From Pyrenochaeta sp. MPI-SDFR-AT-0127 (Eukaryota; Ascomycota; Dothideomycetes; Pleosporales; Cucurbitariaceae): 64,000 nucleotides of DNA. Under the pieces are notes generated by a model. That model saw nothing but the letters and a program-made list of their open reading frames with translations, made no database searches and was not told the DNA's origin. The translations under genes and the position numbers were made by a program. The DNA is taken from NCBI GenBank assembly GCA_020747015.1, contig JAGTJM010000032.1, forward strand, positions 1 through 64,000, read 5' to 3'. Position 1 is the stretch's first letter, and each line of letters begins with the position of its first letter. This document shows, piece by piece, positions 1 to 10,600 of the stretch.

Positions 1-751
1 AATAATTCCTCGTGATTGATAACGACAGCATCTGCAGATGCCCCAGCAATCTACAGAGCACGGTGAAGTATCGTTGAGCCGCATACAACCATGGCCGAAA
101 GTTCTTGATTGAAACATGGTCCGATGATCTTGACTCACCTACAGCAGTCCACAGGCGTCGTTTCGCTGTTGGTATGATGATTTGATCAGGAGCTGCTATT
201 GGAAAATATACGTTGGGTGTCAGAGATGTTTCTTAACTCGCGGAAAATGGCGATAAAGTTGGTTTTGTTGGCCGCCCCCGGCCCCCCTAACCGGGTTATG
301 TCGTTTTATCACCGACTGATTATACACAGGAGGAAGCGTTGAGCTAGAGATTAATACAGCTAGTGTCCATCATAGGATTGAGGATGTAGCTACTAGAATC
401 AGTTGCCGTCATATGATTTCAACGACAGTGGCTTACAAACCTTTAAGGACTTTGTTAAACTTCAAGGTCACCATCACGCAATCATCACCAGCATCGATTC
501 CGTAGAATTGGCCGTATTGCGTTGTAAAATTGGGTACGATATCAGATGGTGCGGATCTAGTTACAAAGTCAGCCAGATTTCGAACCCTGGTGGGGACGAA
601 TATGAACGCACTTAGGTGTATGTTACAGTAGGCTTCTCAGGAGCCGAGAAGTTCCAATGAGGGCTACGATGCAGAAGGTATCGCAAATGAAGCGGTCCAG
701 ATTGCTGGCAAAACATTAACACAGAGATTTTAGTATTTTCCCCATGTCCTA
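1..751. other. Window edge, no supported gene
   Basis: This is the stretch downstream of the P450 stop codon. The only open frame is a 70-codon one at 403-615 (+) with no recognisable family, no coding-like composition and no plausible splice partner. I see no RNA gene here. A short inverted repeat (CTTCTC...GAGAAG, about 632-650) is too small to assign. It is best read as intergenic DNA. Confidence 0.6.
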
Positions 752-2417
752 TTAACCAGAAGCAAGTGATACTCTACTTAAACTCTCGCTAGCTATCAGG
801 CTCCAGTCTCCAGCCCAGTGATCCCGCACACCAACCTTAACTTCAACGTCTATCTTTGGGCCTTCGATTGCCGCATGTTCGCCAAAATTTAACGCCGGAT
901 CCATATCCCACTGCCCATGCGCTGGTTGGATATTCACCCGGACCGCCAGAAGGGCTAGCGCAATTAAAATCTCAGTGGAGGCAAATTGCCTTCCAGGGCA
1001 CAAGTGCGGTGGCGCACCCCAAGCCAAGAAAGCACTCGGAGGTATAACCTCCTGTTCCTTGCCCTTCTTCGGAATGAAACGATAGGGATCAAATTCTGAA
1101 GCAGACGATCCCCATAGGCTAACGTTTGAGTGAATCGGCTTCCCAGGAATGAGGAGATACTTTCCTGCCTTCAAAAGATACCTTCCATTATCGAGCAATG
1201 TGTCTGAAAGTACTGCTCGGGTATTTGCGTGAATGTGGCGAGTCCTCTGTGTCTCTTCAATCATGGACAAGAGAAGCGGGCATTGCGACTTGAGGGCTGC
1301 GACGTCTAGCACGAAAACGCCCGGCCTAGGAACGCTTACAGCCCGAACTTCAATCTCATCTCGAACTTCTTGGAGAATTTTGGGCCTTGAGAACAGATCC
1401 CGCACCGCCCAGTAGAGCGTTGGGGTTGTATTTGCAAACATGGCGATTGGAAAGGTAGCATCTCGCTTTGCGATTTCGTCGGGCGAAACGCCAGCTTCTC
1501 GCAAGATGCGGTGGCGTTCGTGAACCACGTAGGCGGCGTCTTCGATACTGGAATTGTTATACTTGTGGAATGCACTTATCACTTTTGCTCGTGCAGCACG
1601 TCCCTTGGCGGTGAACATACTCAGGCCGATCATGTCTGCGGCGAGGTATGGTTGCCACGTCCTATCTTCAAATTAGTATCTATAAGGTTATGTAACTGAA
1701 AAGAGAATTCTTTGTAGAGACATAGGGGTTTTACCAAAACGATTCCTTGACCTCTGGGTCGAGAAAAGGATGATTGACACCGTATATGCCAAAACTCGTG
1801 GCTTGGACAATGGTGTCTTGGATCCACTTATATAACTTGATATTCTTGGACATGTCATGGGGAATGTCCACAAATTTCTTCATCTCGACGATCAATTGTT
1901 CTCCCATCCTCAAGTTTGCCTTATCGAGATGTGGCCCAGGGGCGAGGGCTGATGTTTGAGCATCACCAAAGTCATCCCCAAGCTTGCGGCTAAGAAGATG
2001 ATAAGTCTCTTCATTTGCGCCAGCATATTTCTTAGCTCCAAGCTGTATCACTGGGCGCAAAGACAGCGTCTTGGAGCTCCTCTGAATCAACTGCATCAAG
2101 CGGCGATTGTTACAAACGTATATTTTCACATGAAAGATGCCTAGCGTGAATATTTCTGCATCTGTCTGTTGGCTATTTAAAGGTTAGGGTTGGATGCAAC
2201 GACGCAATAAGAACACAGTTGAACAGTGGCGAGCTTACCAAATTCGACTGCAATATCTTCCAAGGCCATATCGAAATATACCGATAAGATGGCCGATCAA
2301 AGGTACTTTTGGCCGCAGCCGTGGCGGTTCTCTAGGGTCATCGCGGATGGCCAAGAGAAAGTCCACCGCGATAGCGAGGATGAGGCTTGCGAAACCGTAT
2401 GTGATGTAGGGGAGCAT
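752..2417 (-). CDS. Cytochrome P450 monooxygenase of the PKS-NRPS cluster
   Basis: Three exons, 2417-2239, 2172-1735 and 1661-752, give 508 residues, a normal P450 length. The introns are 66 nt (GTAAGC...ATAG, branch CCTAAC) and 73 nt (GTAAAA...ATAG). The start is the ATG after AATCA, followed at once by a hydrophobic N-terminal anchor and a proline-rich PPRLRP hinge, so the enzyme should sit on the ER membrane. Visible signatures are an I-helix FANTTPT, an ExxR pair (ETQR), a PERF-like FDPYRF and the heme-thiolate loop WGAPPHLCPGR with Cys427. The loop departs from the usual FGxGxHxCPG: Trp replaces Phe and Pro replaces the second Gly. General architecture resembles the CYP7/CYP8-like fungal P450s. 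Lying on the same strand as the ligase and PKS, it is the likely hydroxylase or oxidase of the cluster product, although a 2 kb gap separates it from the ligase. Family call firm; substrate inferred. Confidence 0.9.
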
Positions 2418-4427
2418 TGATTATCTAATGTTGCTTGTGAAGCCGTAGAGAAGAGACCGATTACCAAGGCAATCGAATAATGAGAGAAAGCGAAGTTGCA
2501 TTGCGAGGTTTTGTAGCCGAGCGGATTGCCGTAGGCTTAATTGTGGATACTGCACAGTGGTCAGCGAGGGCTCGGGCTGTTGGAGCCACAACAACGTCTG
2601 TAATACCCTAATGCAGACTCAACGATTAGAGGCGTTGATGGAACCCTAAACTATCAGCACTAGTGATTCATCCACGGAGTAGACTGCCTTGTACAGTAAG
2701 AGCACGTAAGAGGAGCATAGCGTGCGTACCAGCCGTCGACCAGGCAAAGGTGCTAGCCTAGTTCCTTGTCGTTCTTGTGAAAAGATTCTTGTGAGCTATT
2801 CCCGTTCGCTTCGTCAAAGTCCCCGGCAGTCATGCCACGGCTAGTAGTTGACTTAGCCTGCGTCATTTGTTTGCATGATCTGAGGATGTAACGGCGGGGT
2901 GGAGTAGCGCCGGAAACCCCCCTGTCGCTCGATCTAGCGTTACTACCTACCAGTTGTGCTATTTTGACCTTCTGGCCAAGGCCCAGGCGTAGGATCTGCT
3001 GTTTTTATGTCACCGTAGCAGCGTCTGTGGAATGGAGAGTGATCACTATCCCCACAAGTCTATCTGCAGAAAACTGTCCCGACATTCATGGGTTAAGACG
3101 CTACAAACTTTCGATCATTAAAGACGTAATCGTAGTTGCAAGAAGCAGCCACTTGAACCCATATGGATAATGGGACGTAAATGACCGGCAGCATTATTCA
3201 CACGGTCGCATTGCCTAAAGGCAGGGATGATCCTTCAAAGGACCTTTTATGATGCCATCCTTGCATTTTTTCTAGTTCTACCTTAGAAGCCTCAAATGCA
3301 CCTGCGGCTTATCTCTCCACTTAATTCTATTTGGTCCACATTTCGTTGACTAGTAGTGTCTCCCGATTTATCAATTGCTCCATGAGGACGCTGCAAGATA
3401 GAACCATACCCACCCTATCTCTGCAGTGATGAACAAGCGTTTGATTCGGTGGCCCCGAAACTCCTTACGAACGCGAAGTAATTGCGAGGCCCGCACGTTA
3501 TGCACATCTGGTGGTGTGACTTTCTTTTTAGTAGAAGGGTGTGGGTACGAGGCGTGAAATTGTTCGGGGCATCGAGCACAGATGCCGAAGCCTGACATAC
3601 CTTTGCCCGATTTATAATTGGATCGACAGGAATCCTTCTTAGGAGCGTATCTTGTTTGGGTGACTGATCGTAGTAAGGTGCATTACGAAATTTTAGGCTC
3701 ACTGCAGATACCCGGCGCTCGGACCCGGGTACAGCCACTAGCGCAGCCGGCAACTCTGTTCTCACCTCGGTGCCAAGCCACTTGCTAATGTGCTTAACTT
3801 TAAATTACCGGATCCTAAAACAACTTTAGGGTCAACCCGCAACCAAACTCAGTCAGGGCCATTTACTGTATCATATGATACAGGCTTATTAAGTCACTCT
3901 ATATAAATTTCGCGAATATTTCGTTTTGGTGCTGGAAGTTTAGGGGGATGAGCTCTCCATTCCCCCTCTGACTTGGTTACCTTTGATAAATGGCACATAG
4001 ACTTCCTTGCAGCAGTTTTTCACAATGAACATTTTATAAATTGGCTACTACTACAAGTGCTTACAGTGAATATGAAGCGAGAAGTCTCGCATGGGGCTGA
4101 TTCAGAAGCGGGATGCGCGGATACTTGTGAAAAACTTTGAAATTATTTCAAATGGTTTCACTCTGATAAATGCGTGTTTGAGACTGATAAAGCTTTGTTG
4201 AATAGCGCACGCGCTGTGCCGTGATCATGTCATCTGCCGAAAGACTTTCATGATACAAATTTTGGAGTACTCCAGAACAAGTGACGCTAGCTACGGAAGC
4301 AAAGCCAGACACCCCTAAGATACAGTTTCCTGCACGCATCTGCATAAACTGCGATGCACTACACTAAAAAATGGAAGAGTATCGAAAAATATGCTTGGAC
4401 AAACTGTATAGATTCAGCGCTCTATAC
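2418..4427. other. Intergenic, P450 promoter side
   Basis: Two kilobases between the P450 start and the ligase stop. It contains the P450 promoter near 2418-2900 and the ligase 3' region. The longest frame, 116 codons at 3415-3765 (-), has no recognisable motif, signal peptide or splice partner, and I do not call it. No repeat or RNA gene was seen. Confidence 0.6.
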
Positions 4428-6444
4428 TTAAGCGGACAGATTGCGCAACTCTTTCTTCAAGATTTTGCCACTCTGACTCCTTGGTATCTTTTCAAGGAAA
4501 GTGATGCGCTCGCCTAGCCAATGTATCGAGCTTAAAGCGTTTTCAATGAGAGAATTGACACTGTGTCTTAGTTCGGTTTCACTGGCTTCGGTCATCATGC
4601 TGGGAGATCTGACGACAAACGCCTGAGCGACTTCCCCAGAAGTATCGTCTGCTATACCTATCACAGCAGCGTCGACGATTGCCGGATGCTGTAATAGCTG
4701 TGCCTCTATCTCTGCCGGAGCTACCTGGCTTCCCTGTATAGTGTCAAGAACTAGTCGATGATGGTCTCTCTCGCTTCGGCTTACCTTGACCTTTATCATG
4801 TCTTTCAACCTGTCCACGATAAACAGATGTTCTGAGCCTTTCGTACTTGTCTTCATGATACCAATGTCTCCGGTTCTTAGCCAACCATTGAAGTCAAATG
4901 TATGTTCTCGGGCTTCAGTGTCCCCCAGGTAGCCTACAAATACGCTGGGTGAGGAGATAAGCACCTCTCCTGGTTGATCATAGCTGTCTATATCTGCTCC
5001 ATCTGGGCCTACTAGTCGTACCTGTACGCGAGGGAGTAGACAACCAGAAGATCCCAGATATATGTCGTAAGGACTGGTCAACGTCGCAATTATCGAAGTT
5101 TCCGTCAGGCCTGGGAGTTATTAGTGTGAACTCAACTTGAATTGATGTGATTGGCGTTCGGGACTGACCATATGCTTGAACAATTTCCCAAGTGGGATAC
5201 AACTCTTGCAGCCTTCTTGACACTTTCTCATTTAAGGGAGCTGCGCCACTGACCACTGTCGTCACCGATGAGAGATCGTACTTCTTCAATAACGCGCTGT
5301 GGTTGACCAATGCCACGATAATCGGAGGAACCTGGGATGTCATAGTTAGCAATACGGTATATATACAAGCCTTCTCGGCCATCATGGAAATCATGGAATT
5401 ATGGAATCTAATAATTGTTCATACCAGATAGAGTCTCTGTACATGGTATTTAGAGACCGCTGTAAGCATTGCTTGCAAGTCAAATTGTGGATGCACGATC
5501 AGCCTGTCATTTCGCCAAAGCATGATATGCGCAACTTCTAGTCCATATGCGTGACTCATAGGCAAAACGCCAGTTGCCGTTTCGCTTCGCCCTTTTTTTG
5601 TCACATCTTCATACGTAGAAGCTTGTAGAACATTGGCAATGACATTGAAATGCGTAATCTTGGCTAATTTCTGAGAAAAAGATTATCGGATTAGTTGTTA
5701 GCTGCTCTGACATTCTCTACAAGGTAACGCACCTGCTTGCCAGCTGTTCCGCTGGTTGAACACAAGTATGCAATTTGTTTTGTCCCTTGACCAGGTTCCC
5801 AGGTGAGACTTTCCACAGGATTGAGAAATCTTCCAGCCTCGACTAGCTGATTCACAAATCGGTATTTGCTGTCAATGTTGTCGTTAGGTGGGAAGACTTG
5901 GGGAAGATCCATAAGATAAACATTGTGCCTGTCCAGCGCTAGTTGACCCGCAGCCTGCAAACACGTCGATAGCAAAGGCCAGCAGGTAAAAATTGTGCTG
6001 CAACGTGCAAGCTTCATGTGATGGGCGATCTCCGACACCGAACTAGATGAGTGTAATGGTAAACAAATCCCATTTAGACGGTGAACAGCCCAACATAGTA
6101 TCATGTAATCGATCTGTCAATTACAAGTTAGCACTAAAATTCCACTCTTGCATCGATGGCCTTGCCGTATTCAAGCTGAAAATGGCAACCACTTTGTCCA
6201 GAGACGAATCAGCATTCGGTGACCAGTTCAACTCTTTAGAGAGGCTCCTAGCCAGGAGATCAACCCTCTGCTTCACTTCCTCGCGCGAGTATGACTTTCC
6301 AGAGATTCCACAAGTGACGATTGGCCCCGATTCTGGGTCTTTCTGTGGCTGTGGGCGGCCAATCAGCGTAAATTCGCCAACAGGAATTGTTTCCGGGATC
6401 TCGACAAGGTCATTTGGTACCCATTGTGGCGATGTAAACACCAT
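4428..6444 (-). CDS. Acyl-CoA / acyl-AMP ligase that activates the polyketide chain
   Basis: Six exons (6444-6166, 6113-5733, 5670-5425, 5331-5169, 5110-4785, 4733-4428) sum to 1701 nt, 566 residues, a normal size for an ANL-superfamily ligase. The AMP-binding core STSGTAGKQ, the A5-like AYGLTET (rebuilt across intron 4), the WLRTGD loop, the DRLKDMIKVKG hinge (rebuilt across intron 5) and the C-terminal SGKILKK lysine motif are all present in order. Introns are 52, 62, 93, 58 and 51 nt. The first uses a GC-AG pair, and the last is a multiple of three without a stop. In emericellamide- and beauveriolide-type clusters such a ligase activates the PKS-derived acid and passes it to the N-terminal T domain of the NRPS; the position beside the PKS supports the same job here. 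There is no peroxisomal SKL-type C-terminus (it ends NLSA), which suggests a cytosolic enzyme. Family call firm; substrate inferred. Confidence 0.92.
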
Positions 6445-7663
6445 TTTGATGAGATCACAGTATTTTAAATATTTTTAGGTTGTGGTAAGGACTTGAACAA
6501 GAACCGGCGCTGTCTAATAAGAAATCCTAAAGTGCACATGTATTTAAGTACACTTAGCTGTACGCATATCAACCTGATACACGTGTTTTGACCAATCATA
6601 AGATTACATAACTTTACACACCAACGTTAAAACTACCTAAAGCGAAGAAGGAGCAAACTAAGCTCCCCACGGCATTGTAGGGATGTGTAGACGGGCTTAC
6701 GCACCCCCATCGTGAAAAAAGTGGACTTCAAGGTGCCAGAACAAATTTGACGTCCAGGGAATAAGAAGACGCTAACGCGAGATCATGAAATAAGCCGCTG
6801 GAGGATGGCGCCATAAAAAAAACTATAGGAAGGCACGGAAGTGAACACTAAGCAAGCCACGGAAGGGGGAAACCGGAGTGAGATGCGGAAGAAGTCTGAG
6901 AGTAAGCCGCTAGAGGGAGGCGCCGAAGGATTACGCTAAAACACGTCGCTGAAGGAAGGCGCCGAAGGAAGACGCTAACGCAAACTGCTTAGACGCACAC
7001 TCCTTGTGGCAACTATATCGCGTGGACCTCGCACGCAACGTGTACCTTGCACGCAACGGGTGATTGTGATCGCGTAATAGAATGTAGTCCTGCCACGATA
7101 TCATTTACTCAACATGCGCTGCAAAGTATACAGATACCGCCATATCGGCATTGCCGTAGCAGAACTCTATTTTAGGGCTCTTTATGTGAGCGGAATGCCG
7201 CTTTTAAAGTCTCCACTTTAAAGCGAGCCCTTGTATGAATGGTCCAGGTGAGGCCTCGTTAGTCAGGTCTCAGGTTGGAGATGTTGCCGTCACGAAAGTG
7301 GTCAAAGTGAGTCTAGTTGATTGAACCGCCGCTTGGGATCCTTCAATTTTCACCGAAATTGCTGGTCTCCTCATCTTTTGAGCCTTACTGCTCTCTCGAG
7401 ACGTCACGTTTTGAAACCTGAGATCTTGGGATCTTGGGGGGAGAACGCATGATGGGTAGAGCGAACGAGACAATTGGGAACCGTTGCACTAAACCGGTGT
7501 GGAGAGTGAAATTTGGATCTCCACAACGATGACAGAGCCTCGCACTGTTAGACATATGTACTGATTTACAGGCAGAAACATTAGATATAACTAGTACTCA
7601 GGTAATTATTAGATGCCTTCGGCTGTTGATAAAACTCATTGTGGACATGTCTGTTAATTCCCA
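6445..7663. other. Intergenic between ligase start and PKS stop
   Basis: 1.2 kb holding the ligase promoter (just above 6444) and the PKS 3' region. No protein-coding frame is convincing; the longest, 7270-7473 (-), has no family signature. The middle contains a degenerate GC-rich repeat, listed separately. Confidence 0.6.
6765..6981. repeat. Degenerate interspersed direct repeat in the ligase-PKS intergenic region
   Basis: Variants of a roughly 35-45 nt unit recur. A core AAGCCGCTRGAGG...GGCGCC is seen at 6793-6812 and 6905-6922, and GTCGCTGAAGGAAGGCGCC at 6945-6963. Each is followed or preceded by a tail like GAAGGAAGACGCTAACGC (6765-6779, 6922-6938, 6964-6981). The copies are imperfect and partly overlapping, so the exact unit length is uncertain. 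It is noncoding in every frame. It could be an old minisatellite or a remnant of a mobile element. Confidence 0.5.
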
Positions 7664-10600
7664 TTAAACTTTCTTCCAAGCCATTCGAGACTCTTTCGTG
7701 ACAAGTTGTGCGAGTTCTGTTATGCTTTCTGTGCTCCTTAAAGCAAGTAAGGAAACGTTCGCTTGCAAGTATGCCCCGATCCAATTCCGCAGCTCAACAG
7801 CCACCAATGAATCCACGCCATAGCTATCAAGACTACGCGCGGCACTAAGACTTTCGAACGCAATGTCGATCAGCTTACTCAGTTGCTTCAAGATAGCTGT
7901 TGAAAAGACACCAACGACTTCTTCGCTTTTCATGGTAGGCGAGATTGTTCCAAGCACGTCGGTGGTAGCGCCTGGTCGGACCGTATGCGACGATTCCTTT
8001 TGATTGAAGTGCGCAAATTTCAGAGCTGCTGTCCAAGTAGGCTCGCCGGACCCGGGGCCATCCGCCGCGGGTGCAAGACCAATAGACGATTGACTTAGAG
8101 AGGGCTCTAGTCTCGAAATATTGGAGATAACATAGTCCAAATGCGCTAGAAATTCGCGTACGGTAACCGTGTCGAAGCCGCGTTTCTTCAACGCCGTGGC
8201 TACGGTTGGATTCTCACTAACGAACCCATCTTCTGCAACAACGCCAACATTTATGGAATGAGCGGGCAACCCGAGAGATGTCCGATATCTTGCCAAAGCA
8301 TCTTGAAAGCTGCAAGCTGTAGCGTAATTGGACTGGCCAAGGTTTCCACTTATAGCAACAATGGATGAAAGCATGACGAAGAAGTCTAGCTTTTTAGGAA
8401 GGTATTGGTGGAGATTCCAACTTCCCGCGACTTTTGGATCAATTGCTGCAAACCATTTTTCAACTGTCATGTCTTCAAACAAAGCATCCTGAATAATGCT
8501 GTTAGTTGAGTTACGCAAAAGTGTGACGATGGGCATAGCTCACTTGAAGAACCATCGCTGCCTGGATGACACCGCGAATCGGAAACTCGACGTTGGCAAC
8601 AAGGTTTTGCACTTGCTCTCTGGAGCACACGTCGCACGACTTTAGGATGATGGTCACACCGCGACGTCGCATGGCTTCAACTATCGAGTGCCCACTGTCG
8701 CTAGACTCGATAGAACGTGATGCAACCATAATATGCTTGGCACCCCGGTCTGCTAGCCAGATGCATACACGTCGCCCAAGACCGCCGAGGCCCCCAATAA
8801 CGAGGTAGGTAGCAGAACTTTGAAGAGCTGCAGCCGTTGGGGTGGGTGGTACGACCTTTCAAGCATATAGTGTTAGCGTGGTCGAAGATACATACTTTCT
8901 CGAGGCAGCTACTTACATTGACTTCCTGGTCCTCGCGAACAGTAAGTACCAGCTTTCCTGTGTGCTTGCTAGCTTGTAGAGTTCTGAATGCGGTCTCAAT
9001 CTCATTGATTGGCATGGTCTGGACGGGAACTGTGGCAATTGCGTCGGCAGAAATCAGCTTGAACACTTCATGGAGTAATCGTTTGGCGAGAGGCTTCTTC
9101 TCCGTAATCACCAAGGCCATGTCAGCATATGCAAAGGTGACATTCTTGAGCAAGAACTCCATGGGCATCAATGCGTTGTTCATCAGATCTTTCCGTCCGA
9201 TTTCCACAAATCGTCCAAAGGCTGACACCACGTTGCACGACGCGCGAAACATCTCTCCACTCAGAAAGTTCAGGACTACGTCGACACCCTTCCCTTTAGT
9301 GTACTTCATGACCTGGTCGCGAAATGCAACAGTCCGGCTCGAGAAAATGTGGTCCGCTGGGATTCCATATCGTTCCATGAGGATACGTTTCTTCGCTTCA
9401 GTTCCGACCGTAACGAAGATCTCTGCGCCTATGTGGCGCGCTAGCATGATGGAGGCTTGCCCCACGGCCCCAGCTGCCGAGTGGATCAAAATGCTCTCGC
9501 CCTTTTGCAGACGTCCCAGATCGACGATAGAGTGGTAGACCGTGATCCATACGATAGGCACGGATGCAGCATCCTCGAAACTCATGTGCTTTGGAATGTG
9601 ATGGCAACAATCCCCATGTACTATGGGCCAATTTGTGTAGGATCGAGAGTAGAGAGCGCAGATGCGGTCTCCCACCATAAACCGATCTGCCATGTTAGAA
9701 CCTACTTCTACCACGATCCCGCTGCAATCGTTCTGCATCTCAGTTATGCCCTCAAGTTGTCCTGAAACTATCAAAACGTCCTTGAAATTGATGCTGGCAG
9801 CGCAAAGCTGAAATTTGACATCGTTTGGACCAACAACTTGCTGATCGGGGTCGTCCTTCCATCTAATGGTTTCGACTAGACCTGGAATAGATGTTTCGGC
9901 GATAAGCGATCTTTGTGGTTGGAGAAAGGGTGCAATCTTGGGAGGTAGAACCCCCAGTGTACCGTAGACATGATGGTTCATGTCCCGATTAGGCAGTACT
10001 CTGGACACAAACAATTGCTCTCCGTCCCAGAAGAAGTCTGTTTCGACCTCATCTCGAGCTACGCTGAGGTCGAGAGATGGGCTTCGGATAAGAGTTTCAA
10101 GGACTCCTGCGATGGAAGAAATGTCATCCAGTGGAGAAGCAAGTTCTAAGGTTAGGAATCGAGTCTCCGGGAGCTCCATACGAAGACATTGGCTGAGTCC
10201 TTTGACAAGTGATCCACTTAATCGCTCTTTCTCGTCCAGCATGCTCGAAATGAAGAGAACAACTTGCGAAGAGAGAATATGACGTTGGATGTCAGACCAA
10301 TCGTTCCCGGACAGACTGACTCCTAGTCGGTCGCAGATATCTGGGAGTAGTATAGCAACCTTCCGATCTGTACACGAAGCTGAAAGTTCGCACAACTTCG
10401 GCCCCTGACCACCCAACGAGAGCTGTAATTCTTGCTTGATATGTAAGGCCGTTGATTCTTCCATTGAGCTTGTCAGAAATTGTAATGGAAGCACATCCTG
10501 CACTGTTGAGGGTAGTTTGGTATTGGCGATGAAAACACTCAACGAGCCGCCCTCAGAAGATGCATAGTCCTCAAATACAGGCGTCACGTTTTCGAAATCA

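Noticed and set aside
570..600. tRNA-like B box (GGGTTCGAA on the minus strand) with a CCAG/CTGG stem
   Set aside because: No matching A box, anticodon arm or acceptor stem could be folded within 70-100 nt.
8837..9538. A 233-codon plus-strand ORF inside the PKS
   Set aside because: It is antisense to the well-supported ER domain and has no family signature; long shadows are common opposite large genes.
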